Source: an uncultured Amylibacter sp.
Lineage (GTDB): Bacteria; Pseudomonadota; Alphaproteobacteria; Rhodobacterales; Rhodobacteraceae
Assembly: GCA_943846615.1 (NCBI GenBank)
Contig: OX044354.1
Coordinates: 62,001 to 126,000, forward strand
DNA: 64,000 nucleotides
Direction of reading: 5' to 3'
The notes under the pieces: model-generated
The model's input: the letters and a program-made list of their open reading frames with translations, nothing else
What the model was told of the DNA's origin: nothing
Databases searched by the model: none
Made by a program: the position numbers and the translations under genes
Shown here: positions 1 to 10,621 of the stretch, piece after piece
Position numbering within the stretch: the stretch's first letter is position 1
Layout of the letters: every line of letters begins with the position of its first letter

Positions 1-1047
<1,047 letters not shown>

Positions 1048-1050
1048 GGC

Positions 1051-2223
1051 ATGACACCTGCTGCGCGATACGCTGCTGCGATAGAAATTTTGGATCGCGC
1101 TATGGCGGGCCTGTCCGCTGAACGCGAATTGACCAGTTGGTCGCGTGCGAACCGTTTTGCAGGATCCAAGGACCGCGCCGCGGTACGTGATATTGTTTTC
1201 GATGGGTTGCGCAATTTGCGCAGTTTCGCGCATATCAGCGGCCTGTCGGGTTCACGTGGTGTGTTGGTTGGGCGTTTGATCAATGCGAAAGAAGAAGTTT
1301 CATCTGTATTTAACGGCGAGGGTTATGCACCTGCGCCGTTAAGTGATGAAGAGCTTGAAATTGTGAATGCGCCAAAGAGTGAGATGTCACGGGCTGTTGC
1401 GTTGGACGTTCCCGATTGGTTAGAGCCGCTGTTCGACGGTGATGATGATTATAGTCGTCTAAAAACACGTGCGCCGATTGATTTGCGGGTGAATACGAAG
1501 AAGTCGAATTTGCAAAAGGCATCACGTGCATTGGCGGCAGATGGTATCGAGACTGATATTGTGGATGTTGCCAAAACGACGTTACGTGTGCGCGGTGAAA
1601 CACGCAAAATTCCACAAACCGCCAGTTACAAAAATGGTGCGATTGAATTACAGGATGCAGGTTCGCAGGCCTTGATCGAGGCATTAGACATCCCCGATAG
1701 GACGCGTGTGTTGGATTATTGTGCAGGCGGTGGTGGTAAAACACTGGCAATGGGTGCGCGTGGGGTGCGCGGTGTTCAATTTTCGGCCTATGATTTGGAT
1801 CAGGATCGGCTGAAGGCATTGCGTGAACGCGCACAACGTGCGGATGTTTTCGTCAAGCTGTTGAAACGTGACCCCGTGAAAGACGGTGAAGAGTTTGATC
1901 TGGTTGTTCTGGATGTCCCATGTTCAGGCAGTGGCGCATGGCGCCGAAGTCCTGATGCGAAATGGAAGTTGGATGAGAATCGTTTAGCCGCGCTTGTCGA
2001 GACACAGGCACAAATTTTAAGTAATTGTAGCGAAATTGTAAGTGAAAAAGGCGTGTTGGCCTATATGACCTGTTCTCTTTTTCGACGCGAAAACGAAGGT
2101 CAGATCGAAACTTTTCTGGCGCAAAATCCAGCATGGTCAGTAATTTCACAACAGAATTTCAAACTTTCGAACGACAGTGACGGTTTTTTCCTGACGACAC
2201 TGAGAAAATTAACACAACTTTAA
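1051..2223 (+). CDS. RsmB/NOP-family 16S rRNA cytosine-C5 methyltransferase
   Basis: SAM-dependent RNA methyltransferase of the RsmB/NOP2/Sun family, expected to make m5C in rRNA. The 390 residues show an N-terminal NusB-like helical region (about 1-110) and a C-terminal Rossmann catalytic domain. SAM motif I is VLDYCAGGGGKT. Motif IV is VLDVPCSGSGAW, with the release cysteine in DVPCSG. Motif VI is YMTCSLF, with the nucleophilic cysteine. The family assignment is firm. Identity with E. coli RsmB (C967) in particular is inferred, because Rhodobacterales carry more than one paralogue and this one is shorter than RsmB (about 430). It starts 3 bases after guaB. It has no recognisable private promoter. 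Confidence 0.88.
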   Translation: MTPAARYAAAIEILDRAMAGLSAERELTSWSRANRFAGSKDRAAVRDIVFDGLRNLRSFAHISGLSGSRGVLVGRLINAKEEVSSVFNGEGYAPAPLSDEELEIVNAPKSEMSRAVALDVPDWLEPLFDGDDDYSRLKTRAPIDLRVNTKKSNLQKASRALAADGIETDIVDVAKTTLRVRGETRKIPQTASYKNGAIELQDAGSQALIEALDIPDRTRVLDYCAGGGGKTLAMGARGVRGVQFSAYDLDQDRLKALRERAQRADVFVKLLKRDPVKDGEEFDLVVLDVPCSGSGAWRRSPDAKWKLDENRLAALVETQAQILSNCSEIVSEKGVLAYMTCSLFRRENEGQIETFLAQNPAWSVISQQNFKLSNDSDGFFLTTLRKLTQL

Positions 2224-2277
2224 ATAGTGTTTTGTTTAAGTTGATGCCATAAAGGGTGAAGTCAACTTGGAACTTGG

Positions 2278-4017
2278 ATGAAGCAACTTGCAAAAAGACT
2301 GATTGACCCAAAGGTTATCGCCTGTCTCTGGGTTGTCGTTGGTTTTACGGTTTTCATATCAGTGGTCGATACTGCCGTCGTTTTAAAAACGTTGGTTTTA
2401 TTTCTGTTTTTTGGATCGTTTTTTGTCATTGGTTGGTATTTAAACCATATCCCAAGGCTGACATTCTCTAAGTCTACGAATGTAACCATTGATAGCGGTG
2501 TAGTGCCTGAAAGCGACGAAGCGAGTATAGATTTTGAAACGATTCCTGTGGCGGTGATGACGCTAGGCGCAGATGGTTCCGTCCTCAGCACGAATAAGGC
2601 GGCACGTGAATTATTGAAAATTAAACAGGGCGAAGCGCTTTATTTCAGTGAACTTGTAGAAGGAATGGGGCGTTCGATTTCGCAGTGGATCGCCGATGCC
2701 AGCAACCGCCAAGGATGGCAGAAATCAGAATTTGGTATGGCGCGCCGCCAAGAGGGCGACGTATATTTGCGTATTCAGCTGGGGGTAATCGATAGCGTCG
2801 GCCGTAGTCAAACAACGGTTGTGATCAGTGATGCAACAGAGCTGAAATCGTTAGAAGCGCAATTTGTGCAAAGTCAAAAGATGCAGGCAATTGGGCAGTT
2901 GGCGGGTGGGATCGCACATGATTTCAATAATTTACTGACGGCGATTTCCGGGTATTGTGATTTATTAATGTTGCGCCACGAAAAGGGAGATGCAGATTTC
3001 GGAGATCTGGTTCAGATCAGCAACAATGCCAATCGTGCGGCGGCATTGGTTGGGCAACTCTTGGCATATTCACGCAAGCAAACCCTGAAACCCAGTGCCT
3101 TGCAGGTGAACGAAACCCTCTCAGAGCTTACACATTTGTTGAACCGTTTGGTGGGCGAAACCATTGCGTTAGACCTGCAACGAGAGAAGGGGTTACCTTT
3201 GGCCTTCGTTGATGGGCGGCAGTTGGAACAGGTTTTGATGAATTTGGTGGTAAATGCGCGCGATGCCATGCCAGATGGCGGCAAGATTTCCTTGCGCAGT
3301 AAAACGATGATTTACGAGAATGATATGCGCAAATCCGGTGCCGTAATTCTGGCCGGTAAATATGTATCAATAGAGGTGGAGGACGAAGGTGTTGGCATAC
3401 CCAAAAATTTGCAAGCCAAGATTTTTGAACCATTCTTTTCAACCAAAGAGGTCGGAGAGGGTACGGGTCTTGGACTGTCTATGGCATATGGTATTATCAA
3501 ACAGACTGGCGGATACATTTTTGCAGATAGCGAGCCTGGGGCAGGGACCTTATTTACGATCTTGCTACCGGTCGCTGAAAATATGAAATTATCTGCGCCC
3601 ATTCAGGTAGCCCCCGAAAGTCGTCGGATCACCGGATTGAAAGGCGCACGTGTCTTATTAGTCGAAGACGAGGATCCCGTACGCGCAGTATCGCAACGCG
3701 CGTTACAAAGTCAGGGCGTAATTTTGCAAGTGGCCAGTGGTGGCGAAGAAGCGCTGAAAATACTACAAAGCGCCGAAACGGACTTTGATGTGATTGTAAC
3801 TGATGTTGTTATGCCTGATATTGATGGACCAACGTGGGTACGGAAAGCGCAGGAAATCGGAACAGTTGCACGGATCGTTTTTGTTTCTGGTTACGCCGAA
3901 GAAAGTTTTTCAGACGAATTAGCGACGTTTAATGGTGCTATATTTTTGCCAAAGCCGTACAGCTTGCAACAACTCATTTCTAATGTCAGTAAAATGGTTG
4001 AAGGCGGCGAGGCCTAG
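2278..4017 (+). CDS. cckA: Hybrid sensor histidine kinase CckA (compact form)
   Basis: Membrane hybrid histidine kinase that in Alphaproteobacteria feeds phosphate through ChpT to CtrA. Two hydrophobic segments (about 14-32 and 36-55) leave a very short periplasmic turn. One PAS domain follows (about 85-190). The dimerisation/phosphoacceptor domain has the CckA-type box GIAHDFNNLLTAISGY, with His214. The ATPase domain shows the N box (about 322-334), DEGVG (369-373) and GEGTGLGLS. The C-terminal receiver (about 455-575) has the phospho-acceptor Asp509 in VTDVVMPD. CckA of relatives is usually above 700 residues with two PAS domains. This one is 579 with one PAS, so the sensor part is reduced. 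The assignment rests on the H-box sequence and the kinase-receiver layout. It is convergent with the next gene, with only 3 bases between stops. Confidence 0.86.
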   Translation: MKQLAKRLIDPKVIACLWVVVGFTVFISVVDTAVVLKTLVLFLFFGSFFVIGWYLNHIPRLTFSKSTNVTIDSGVVPESDEASIDFETIPVAVMTLGADGSVLSTNKAARELLKIKQGEALYFSELVEGMGRSISQWIADASNRQGWQKSEFGMARRQEGDVYLRIQLGVIDSVGRSQTTVVISDATELKSLEAQFVQSQKMQAIGQLAGGIAHDFNNLLTAISGYCDLLMLRHEKGDADFGDLVQISNNANRAAALVGQLLAYSRKQTLKPSALQVNETLSELTHLLNRLVGETIALDLQREKGLPLAFVDGRQLEQVLMNLVVNARDAMPDGGKISLRSKTMIYENDMRKSGAVILAGKYVSIEVEDEGVGIPKNLQAKIFEPFFSTKEVGEGTGLGLSMAYGIIKQTGGYIFADSEPGAGTLFTILLPVAENMKLSAPIQVAPESRRITGLKGARVLLVEDEDPVRAVSQRALQSQGVILQVASGGEEALKILQSAETDFDVIVTDVVMPDIDGPTWVRKAQEIGTVARIVFVSGYAEESFSDELATFNGAIFLPKPYSLQQLISNVSKMVEGGEA

Positions 4018-4020
4018 ATT

Positions 4021-4619
4021 TTAGCCACCGATCGCGTTTTCATATAGATCAAAATCTTTTGCAAAATGGGCTTTTAGGGCCGCGTGATTTTGATCCGACA
4101 ATTCCAGCTCTCGTTTTGGTGACACGTTCACTTGTTCAAGTTCGAACTTGATCCCTAAATGCAAATTCAAGAATAAGGTGAGGTCAGAAATTGCATCATA
4201 ACGCCATAATTGCGTGACCAATGGCTTTTCAGTCCCCCCAGTAATAAATATAGATTGTTGCCCAACCTCGGCATAGGTGGGGTGCGCGTCTGACAAATAA
4301 CCCTCAATAAAGGTATCGAAAGAAATATTGCGTGTAGAAGATGGCGATGTTTCGAATTTCAGCCGTTGTCTGTAGCGATACCAACTGCCTATCCATTCAA
4401 TAGGTTCTCGAATGACAGCAATAGAGGTTAGTGGCGCAGGCATTAACGGAAGTACAAAAGGGGCGATGGAACTATTGAATTGTTTTGGTCTTATGTGTCT
4501 CATTTGGGGAGAGTTTGAAAACAAAATGTTCGCTTTTGACCCTAGAGCGCGGTGAAATGCTGTTGATGCTGTTTTTGGTACCGCAAAAAAACCAAGCTTT
4601 TATCTAAGAAAACCATCAT
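4021..4619 (-). pseudogene. Sulfotransferase-like protein with a -1 frameshift in a T run
   Basis: The intact downstream frame (4021-4524 and further up to 4584) encodes a small sulfotransferase-like protein with the motif REPIEWIGSWYRYRQR, typical of a roughly 190-200-residue Rhodobacterales family often mislabelled gamma-glutamyl kinase. The family N-terminus, a start followed by a PAPS-loop-like PKTAST motif, is also present but split. On the minus strand, MMVFLDKSLVF (from ATG 4619 or 4616) runs into a run of seven T (plus-strand A at 4585-4591). The continuation AVPKTASTAFHRAL lies in the next frame. Eight T would restore one frame of about 199 codons. As given, the AVPKT frame has a stop at 4602-4600 and no good start before the motif. 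This is either a real disrupted gene or a homopolymer sequence error. Upstream of 4619 the frame stays open into recA, but nothing recognisable is encoded there. Confidence 0.8.
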
Positions 4620-4719
4620 TTTAACGCTACTTTCGATAATGTTTCCATTTTCTAACCAAAACTTTACCATTTCGAAAGGGTCTATGTCGAATGTAGGAAT
4701 ATAAAATTTATCTTGTAAT

Positions 4720-4754
4720 GTTCTCTTTTTAGTCCCATAACGAAAAAAGAGAAC
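4720..4754. repeat. Perfect 11-bp inverted repeat upstream of recA
   Basis: The arms GTTCTCTTTTT (4720-4730) and AAAAAGAGAAC (4744-4754) are exact reverse complements around a 13-nt spacer. The right arm ends in the GAAC that is also the first half of the recA SOS box. The element lies 58 bp before the recA start, between it and the oppositely oriented broken sulfotransferase gene. There is no U-tract of the terminator type on either side, so an operator or extended regulatory dyad is more likely than a terminator. Its function is inferred from position only. Confidence 0.6.
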
Positions 4755-4765
4755 AACAGGCGAAC
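4751..4765 (+). promoter_or_regulatory. LexA-binding SOS box of recA
   Basis: The sequence GAAC-AACAGGC-GAAC is the exact alphaproteobacterial SOS box (GTTC-N7-GTTC read on the other strand). It sits 46 bp upstream of the recA ATG, where LexA binding would block transcription. The lexA gene of this window carries the same motif in its own upstream region (32001-32015), which supports the pair. Confidence 0.85.
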
Positions 4766-4811
4766 ATCCGTGATTTTTGATTGCGGTAGATGTGAAATAA
4801 GGAGATAACTC

Positions 4812-5894
4812 ATGGCATCAACTCTATTAGATTTCAGCGGAAAGAAAAAAATGGACAAAGAAAAGGCATTAGAATCTGCCTTGGGCCAAATCGAACGTCA
4901 GTTCGGTAAAGGTTCAATCATGAAGCTTGGCGATGACAGTGCCCGTATGGACATTGAAGCCACGTCAACAGGTTCAATAGGTTTGGACATTGCTCTGGGT
5001 ATAGGCGGCTTACCCAAAGGTCGTATCATCGAAATTTATGGACCTGAGAGTTCTGGTAAAACCACGCTGACATTGCATGCAATTGCAGAAGAGCAGAAAA
5101 AAGGTGGTGTTTGTGCATTTGTTGATGCGGAGCACGCTTTGGATCCAAGTTATGCCAAAAAGCTGGGCGTGAATATTGACGAGTTGTTGATTTCGCAACC
5201 AGATGCGGGTGAACAAGCGTTGGAAATTACCGATACCTTGGTACGTTCGGGTGCTGTTTCCTTGGTTGTCGTGGATTCTGTGGCGGCGCTGACACCGCGT
5301 GCGGAGCTTGAGGGCGACATGGGTGATCATCAGGTTGGCGCACAGGCCCGTTTGATGAGCCAAGCGATGCGTAAACTTACAGGTTCGATTGCGAAATCTG
5401 GTTGTATGGTTATTTTCATCAACCAAATCCGCATGAAGATTGGTGTGATGTTTGGATCACCTGAAACGACATCTGGTGGTAACGCATTGAAATTCTACTC
5501 TTCTGTGCGTCTTGATATTCGTCGCATCGGCTCGATTAAGGATCGTGACGAAGTCGTTGGCAACGCGACACGTGTGAAGGTCGTGAAAAACAAAGTTTCC
5601 CCGCCATTCAAACAGGTTGAATTCGACATCATGTATGGTGAAGGCATTTCCAAACGTGGCGAATTGATCGACTTGGGAGTGAAGCTGGGCTTTATCGCGA
5701 AATCGGGATCTTGGTTTTCATATGGTGACGAACGTATTGGACAGGGGCGAGAGAATGCCAAAACCTATATGAAGGACAACCCTAAGATGGCCTACGAGAT
5801 CGAAGATAAAATTCGTGCAGCGCACGGACTGGATTTCGATATGCCACCGCCGAGTGATACGCCAAGTAGCGATGACGCGGTCGTCGAAGAGTAA
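4812..5894 (+). CDS. recA: Recombinase A
   Basis: RecA forms ATP-dependent filaments on single-stranded DNA, drives homologous pairing and strand exchange, and triggers LexA self-cleavage. The protein has 360 residues, the normal length. Walker A is GPESSGKT at residues 77-84. The Walker B region is [10 protein letters not shown]. Loop L2 and its flank ([18 protein letters not shown]) are well conserved. The C-terminal tail is acidic and proline-rich, as usual. The start ATG at 4812 is preceded by AAGGAGA at good spacing. The gene has its own SOS box upstream and a strong terminator 19 bp after its stop, so it is probably monocistronic. Confidence 0.98.
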   Translation: MASTLLDFSGKKKMDKEKALESALGQIERQFGKGSIMKLGDDSARMDIEATSTGSIGLDIALGIGGLPKGRIIEIYGPESSGKTTLTLHAIAEEQKKGGVCAFVDAEHALDPSYAKKLGVNIDELLISQPDAGEQALEITDTLVRSGAVSLVVVDSVAALTPRAELEGDMGDHQVGAQARLMSQAMRKLTGSIAKSGCMVIFINQIRMKIGVMFGSPETTSGGNALKFYSSVRLDIRRIGSIKDRDEVVGNATRVKVVKNKVSPPFKQVEFDIMYGEGISKRGELIDLGVKLGFIAKSGSWFSYGDERIGQGRENAKTYMKDNPKMAYEIEDKIRAAHGLDFDMPPPSDTPSSDDAVVEE

Positions 5895-5912
5895 GTGATC
5901 TAAAATTGATGC

Positions 5913-5942
5913 AAAAGGCTGGGTATTTCCCAGCCTTTTTCC
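5913..5942 (+). terminator. Rho-independent terminator of recA
   Basis: The stem arms AAAAGGCTGGG (5913-5923) and CCCAGCCTTTT (5929-5939) enclose the loop TATTT and run into a T tract. It lies directly after recA and before alaS. Confidence 0.9.
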
Positions 5943-6010
5943 TTTGGGCTGTGGACAGTTTTTAAAAGGCTCGGTAAACCTGTTTGAAACAGCATTCACA
6001 GGGCAATCCG

Positions 6011-8668
6011 ATGGCAAGCGTTAATGATATTCGATCAACATTTCTGAACTTCTTTGATCAAAATGGTCACCAAGTGGTGGATAGTTCCCCATTGGTGCCA
6101 CGCAATGATCCAACGTTGATGTTTACCAATGCCGGAATGGTGCAATTCAAAAACCAATTTTTGGGCCTTGAAAAACGCGATTATTCACGCGCGACGACAT
6201 CGCAAAAATGTGTGCGTGCGGGTGGCAAACATAATGACTTGGACAACGTTGGGTACACCGCGCGCCATCATACGTTTTTCGAAATGCTGGGTAATTTCTC
6301 TTTTGGGGATTATTTCAAAGAAGAGGCGATTGCCTATGCTTGGGATTTAATCACCAAGGATTTTGGCATCAACAAAGATCGTTTGTATGTCACCGTGTAC
6401 CACACGGACGACGAAGCAGCGAATATTTGGAAAAAATACGCAGGCTTGCCTGATGATCGTATTATCCGCATCGCAACTGATGACAATTTCTGGCGCATGG
6501 GTCCAACGGGGCCATGTGGACCATGTACCGAAATCTTCTATGATCACGGCGAACACATATGGGGTGGCCCTCCCGGTTCGCCCGAGGAAGATGGCGATCG
6601 TTTCATCGAGATTTGGAACGTTGTCTTTATGCAAAATGAGCAACTGGCGGATGGTTCAATGGTTCCATTGGCGATGCAATCCATCGATACAGGTATGGGG
6701 CTGGAGCGGATTGCGGCATTGTTGCAAGGTAGCCATGACAATTATGACACCGACTTGATGCGCGACTTGATCGAAGCGTCGGCGCATGCCACGGGTATCG
6801 ATCCGTATGGCAATCAAAACGTGCATCACCGCGTCATTGCCGATCACCTACGCTCAACGTCATTCCTGATCGCGGACGGAATTCTACCATCCAACGAAGG
6901 ACGTGGATATGTTCTGCGCCGCATTATGCGCCGCGCGATGCGTCATGCACATCTGCTGGGTGCAAAGGATCCCGTGATGCACCAACTGGTGCCAGCATTG
7001 GTGAAACAGATGGGCCAAGCCTACCCAGAGCTAAGCCAAGCGCAAAGTTTGATAGAAGAGAGCCTTTTGTTGGAAGAAACCCGTTTCAAAACCACATTGG
7101 ATCGTGGTTTGAAATTGTTGGATGACGAATTGTCTGACATGGACGAAGGTGCACCGCTATCTGGTACGGCAGCATTCAAATTATACGACACTTACGGTTT
7201 TCCATTGGATTTGACCCAAGACGCCCTGCGCGAAAAGGGTGTTGAGGTTGATACAGATGGTTTTGATGCCGCGATGGCCGAACAAAAGGCCAAAGCACGC
7301 GCCGCATGGGCAGGTTCTGGTGAGGCCGCTGACGAGAGTGTTTGGTTCGACATTGCGGACGAACACGGTACCACGGATTTCCTAGGCTACGACACTGAAA
7401 CCGCCGAGGGTCAGGTTGTGGCATTGCTAAAAGACGGTGCGATTGTTGATGCCGTGTCCAAAGGCGACAAAGTAATGGTTGTTCTAAACCAAACCCCGTT
7501 TTACGCCGAAAGTGGTGGTCAGATCGGTGATGCTGGCATCCTGCGTTTTGCAGATGGTACAATAGAAATCACAGATGTGAAAAAGCATGCAGGCGTGTTC
7601 GCACATGTGGGCGTTGTGACCGACGGCAAGGTGAAAAACAATGACGCGGGCGAACTGACCGTAAATCATGTAATGCGTTCTGGCATTCGCAACAGCCACT
7701 CAGCTACGCACTTGTTGAACGAGGCATTGCGCGCGACCTTAGGCACCCATGTGGCACAACGCGGTTCGTTGAATGCGTCCGATCGTCTACGTTTTGATTT
7801 CAGCCATTCCAAGGCAATGACAGCGGACGAACTGGCGAAGGTAGAGCAGGAAGTAAACGCATATATCCGCCAAAATGCTCCCGTTGAAACGCGTATCATG
7901 ACGCCAGACGACGCACGCGAATTGGGCGCACAGGCGCTGTTCGGTGAAAAATATGGCGACGAAGTCCGCGTTGTTTCCATGGGCGTTATGGATGGTTCTG
8001 GAAAGGGCATGGATGGTAATACATACTCGCTGGAACTGTGCGGTGGTACACACGTGACCCGAATGGGCGAGGTTGGTGGATTTACGTTGTTATCCGAGAG
8101 CGCATCCGCGAGTGGTGTGCGCCGTATCGAGGCACTGACAGGCGCCGCGGCGGAGATACATAACGCCGAACAGGCCCGTGTTGTGGCCAAGGCCGCTGGC
8201 CTGCTGAAAGCGAAGCCAGAAGACATCACAATCCGTATCCAAGGATTGATGGATGAACGCAAAGCATTGCAAAGCGAAATCGCGGACCTGCGCCGTGCGG
8301 TCGCCATGGGTGGCGGTGGCGAGAGCCAAGATGCAACCGAAGTGAACGGCGTGCCCTTCTTTGCCCAAGTATTCGATGATGTACCGGGCAAGGATTTGCG
8401 TGGATTGGTTGACGAACACAAAAACCGCCTGGGTTCTGCCGTAATCGTTTTGATTTCTGGTGCAGGCGGCAAGGCCGCTGTTGCCGCAGGCGTTACAGAT
8501 GATTTGACCGCAAAAATCAGTGCCGTGGATGTGGTAAAGGCGGCAGCCGCTGAATTGGGCGGCAAGGGGGGCGGCGGTCGCCCCGATATGGCGCAGGCAG
8601 GTGGTGCGGATGCATCCAATGCCGATGCGGCCGTAACAGCCGTGAAAAACATTTTGGAAGGATTGTAA
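6011..8668 (+). CDS. alaS: Alanyl-tRNA synthetase
   Basis: Charges tRNA-Ala and clears mischarged Ser/Gly. From ATG 6011 it is 885 residues, the usual size. The class II catalytic domain shows the motif 1/2 region with [20 protein letters not shown]. The editing domain has the zinc/active-site pair [13 protein letters not shown] (HxxxH) and LELCGGTHV (CxxxH). The C-terminal oligomerisation domain ends with the glycine-rich [11 protein letters not shown]. An in-frame TTG at 5984 would add nine residues. I prefer 6011 because AGGG sits seven bases upstream and family N-termini begin close to [11 protein letters not shown]. It is followed by the two DUF1330 genes with 1-3 bases between, an apparent operon. 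Confidence 0.97.
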   Translation: MASVNDIRSTFLNFFDQNGHQVVDSSPLVPRNDPTLMFTNAGMVQFKNQFLGLEKRDYSRATTSQKCVRAGGKHNDLDNVGYTARHHTFFEMLGNFSFGDYFKEEAIAYAWDLITKDFGINKDRLYVTVYHTDDEAANIWKKYAGLPDDRIIRIATDDNFWRMGPTGPCGPCTEIFYDHGEHIWGGPPGSPEEDGDRFIEIWNVVFMQNEQLADGSMVPLAMQSIDTGMGLERIAALLQGSHDNYDTDLMRDLIEASAHATGIDPYGNQNVHHRVIADHLRSTSFLIADGILPSNEGRGYVLRRIMRRAMRHAHLLGAKDPVMHQLVPALVKQMGQAYPELSQAQSLIEESLLLEETRFKTTLDRGLKLLDDELSDMDEGAPLSGTAAFKLYDTYGFPLDLTQDALREKGVEVDTDGFDAAMAEQKAKARAAWAGSGEAADESVWFDIADEHGTTDFLGYDTETAEGQVVALLKDGAIVDAVSKGDKVMVVLNQTPFYAESGGQIGDAGILRFADGTIEITDVKKHAGVFAHVGVVTDGKVKNNDAGELTVNHVMRSGIRNSHSATHLLNEALRATLGTHVAQRGSLNASDRLRFDFSHSKAMTADELAKVEQEVNAYIRQNAPVETRIMTPDDARELGAQALFGEKYGDEVRVVSMGVMDGSGKGMDGNTYSLELCGGTHVTRMGEVGGFTLLSESASASGVRRIEALTGAAAEIHNAEQARVVAKAAGLLKAKPEDITIRIQGLMDERKALQSEIADLRRAVAMGGGGESQDATEVNGVPFFAQVFDDVPGKDLRGLVDEHKNRLGSAVIVLISGAGGKAAVAAGVTDDLTAKISAVDVVKAAAAELGGKGGGGRPDMAQAGGADASNADAAVTAVKNILEGL

Positions 8669-8669
8669 A

Positions 8670-8960
8670 ATGGCAGCTTATTGTATGGTGCAAATCAATG
8701 TGCACAACGCCGATGAATACGCGAAATATGCGGCATTGTCTGGCCCAGCCGTTGCAAAATATGGCGGCGAATTTTTGGCGCGCGCCGGTAAATGCGTTAC
8801 CAAAGAGGGGCCAGAACAATTGCGCAATGTGATCATCCAGTTTCCTGATTTTGACACAGCCGTAAAATTTTACGAAGGCCCAGAATACCAAGAGGCGCTT
8901 ACATTCGCCTTGGCCGAAGGCGTTTCAACACGCAATTACACAATCGTAGAAGGCCTGTAA
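8670..8960 (+). CDS. DUF1330 family protein, copy 1
   Basis: A 96-residue soluble protein of the DUF1330 family (dimeric ferredoxin-like alpha/beta barrel fold, no settled biochemical role). Typical features are the N-terminal strand AAYCMVQINVHNADEYAKY and the C-terminal segment VIIQFPDFDTAVKFYEGPEYQ. Its ATG comes one base after the alaS stop, so it is almost certainly cotranslated with alaS. It is followed by a paralogue 3 bases later. The family is common next to alaS in Rhodobacterales as far as I recall, but no function follows from this. Confidence 0.85.
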   Translation: MAAYCMVQINVHNADEYAKYAALSGPAVAKYGGEFLARAGKCVTKEGPEQLRNVIIQFPDFDTAVKFYEGPEYQEALTFALAEGVSTRNYTIVEGL

Positions 8961-8963
8961 CTC

Positions 8964-9248
8964 ATGGCCGCCTATATTATCGTACGGATCGACCTCACGG
9001 ACACTGATGCATACCAAGGCTACGCAACAAAAACGCCTGCGATTGCTGAACAGTTCGGCGGCAAGTTTTTGGCCAAAGGTGGCCCAGCACAACAGCTAGA
9101 AGGTAAGGGGCGTTCGCGTAACGTCATCATCGAATTTCCAGACGTAGATGCCGCAACGCGTTTCTACAACAGTGCGGAATACCAGGCCGTTTTGCCGATT
9201 GCGCTGGCAAATTCCGAACGTGAAATGGTTCTGGTCGAAGGCGTCTAA
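8964..9248 (+). CDS. DUF1330 family protein, copy 2
   Basis: A 94-residue tandem paralogue of the preceding gene, with the same layout: AAYIIVRIDLTDTDAYQGYAT at the N-terminus and VIIEFPDVDAATRFYNSAEYQ near the end. The two proteins differ clearly over the middle third, so the duplication is not recent. It is the last gene of the alaS transcript, followed 21 bp later by a strong bidirectional terminator. The function is unknown. A dimeric alpha/beta-barrel fold is expected for the family. Confidence 0.85.
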   Translation: MAAYIIVRIDLTDTDAYQGYATKTPAIAEQFGGKFLAKGGPAQQLEGKGRSRNVIIEFPDVDAATRFYNSAEYQAVLPIALANSEREMVLVEGV

Positions 9249-9269
9249 AACCTATCCGACCTTGAAACG

Positions 9270-9305
9270 AAAAAGGGGCGACGCATTTGCGCCGCCCCTT
9301 TTTTG
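9270..9305. terminator. Bidirectional terminator between the alaS operon and icd
   Basis: AAAAGGGGCG (9271-9280) pairs exactly with CGCCCCTTTT (9293-9302) around a 12-nt loop. A tracts flank the left side and T tracts the right, so it can end both the rightward alaS-DUF1330 transcript and the leftward icd transcript. Confidence 0.88.
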
Positions 9306-9318
9306 TATTCAATGTAAA

Positions 9319-10527
9319 TTACATCGCTTTTTGTAGGTTCTCGTCGATTTTCTCTAGGAAACCTTCTGTCGTTAGCCAGCTTTGATCTGGGCCAACAAGC
9401 AATGCCAAATCTTTGGTCATGAAGCCGTTTTCAACGGTATCCACGATTACTTTTTCCAAAGTTTCCGCAAATTTCATCAACTGTGCGTTGTCGTCCAATT
9501 TCGCGCGGTGCTTCAAACCACCAGTCCATGCATAGATAGACGCGATAGAGTTCGTTGACGTTGCTTCGCCTTTTTGGTGCTGACGGTAGTGACGTGTCAC
9601 TGTACCGTGCGCCGCTTCGGCCTCTACGATTTTTCCATCTGGTGTCATCAATTGTGATGTCATCAGGCCAAGTGAACCGTAACCCTGTGCCACCGTATCA
9701 GATTGAACATCGCCATCGTAGTTTTTACATGCCCAAACGTATCCGCCAGACCATTTCATCGCAGCCGCTACCATGTCGTCGATCAAGCGGTGTTCGTAGT
9801 GAATACCCTTTTTCTTAAACTCAGCTTCGAATTCGTTTTCGTATACTTCTTGGAAGATGTCTTTGAAACGACCGTCGTACGCCTTCAGGATTGTGTTCTT
9901 AGTAGACAAGTACACAGGCCAGCCAAGGTTTAGACCGTAGTTCATGGATGCACGTGCGAAATCATAAATTGACGCGTCCAAGTTATACATGCCCATCGTA
10001 ACGCCAGAAGAAGGCGCATCAAACATTTCACGCTCGATGATTGTTCCGTCTTTGCCCTCAAACTTTAGCGTTAGTTTGCCTTCGCCTGGGAACAAGAAAT
10101 CAGTTGCTTTGTATTGGTCGCCATATGCGTGACGGCCAACAACAATTGGTTTTGTCCAACCTGGAACCAAACGTGGAACGTTGTTACAGATGATTGGTTG
10201 ACGGAAAATAACGCCGCCCAAGATGTTGCGGATTGTACCGTTTGGTGAACGGTACATGCGTTTCAAACCGAACTCTTCTACGCGTGCTTCGTCTGGTGTG
10301 ATTGTGGCACATTTTACGCCAACGCCATATTTTTTGATTGCTTCAGCCGCGTCCACAGTGATTTGATCATCTGTGTCGTCGCGTGCTTCCATGCCCAAGT
10401 CATAGTACTTTAGGTCGATGTCTAGGTATGGCAGGATCAATTTATCCTTGATAAACTGCCAGATGATGCGTGTCATCTCATCGCCGTCTAGTTCGACAAC
10501 GGGGTTTTCCACTTTGATCTTCGTCAT
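9319..10527 (-). CDS. icd: NADP-dependent isocitrate dehydrogenase
   Basis: Oxidatively decarboxylates isocitrate to 2-oxoglutarate in the citrate cycle, producing NADPH. The 402-residue protein begins [19 protein letters not shown], the dimeric eukaryote-like (IDH type II) form common in Alphaproteobacteria, not the E. coli Icd form. The substrate-binding segments [12 protein letters not shown] and [13 protein letters not shown] are present. So are the metal-binding aspartates around [18 protein letters not shown] and the cofactor region [14 protein letters not shown]. It is transcribed alone. A GTATAC repeat upstream could be an operator. It ends at the shared terminator. Confidence 0.97.
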   Translation of the reverse strand: MTKIKVENPVVELDGDEMTRIIWQFIKDKLILPYLDIDLKYYDLGMEARDDTDDQITVDAAEAIKKYGVGVKCATITPDEARVEEFGLKRMYRSPNGTIRNILGGVIFRQPIICNNVPRLVPGWTKPIVVGRHAYGDQYKATDFLFPGEGKLTLKFEGKDGTIIEREMFDAPSSGVTMGMYNLDASIYDFARASMNYGLNLGWPVYLSTKNTILKAYDGRFKDIFQEVYENEFEAEFKKKGIHYEHRLIDDMVAAAMKWSGGYVWACKNYDGDVQSDTVAQGYGSLGLMTSQLMTPDGKIVEAEAAHGTVTRHYRQHQKGEATSTNSIASIYAWTGGLKHRAKLDDNAQLMKFAETLEKVIVDTVENGFMTKDLALLVGPDQSWLTTEGFLEKIDENLQKAM

Positions 10528-10600
10528 TGTGTGCCTCTTTGATTAGTCTTTGGAATCATAACATCGTCGTACTAACCTAGATCATTGGGAAAAGGAAGGC

Positions 10601-10617
10601 TGTATACGATTGTATAC
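10601..10617. promoter_or_regulatory. Repeated GTATAC dyad upstream of icd (possible operator)
   Basis: TGTATAC occurs twice, at 10601-10607 and 10611-10617, exactly 10 bp apart, so both copies face the same side of the helix. Because GTATAC is itself palindromic, the pair forms a larger dyad. It lies 74-90 bp before the icd start and just after the end of the TfoX-like gene. The shape resembles a GntR- or TetR-type operator. The regulator is unknown, and the function is inferred from position. Confidence 0.4.
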
Positions 10618-10621
10618 TATT

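Noticed and set aside
4620..4814. An open minus-strand extension upstream of the sulfotransferase start, reaching into recA
   Set aside because: It is open by chance over the recA control region, and no family motif lies in it.
7666..8652. A 328-codon minus-strand open frame inside alaS
   Set aside because: It is antisense to well-conserved alaS, low in protein character, and has no recognisable motif.
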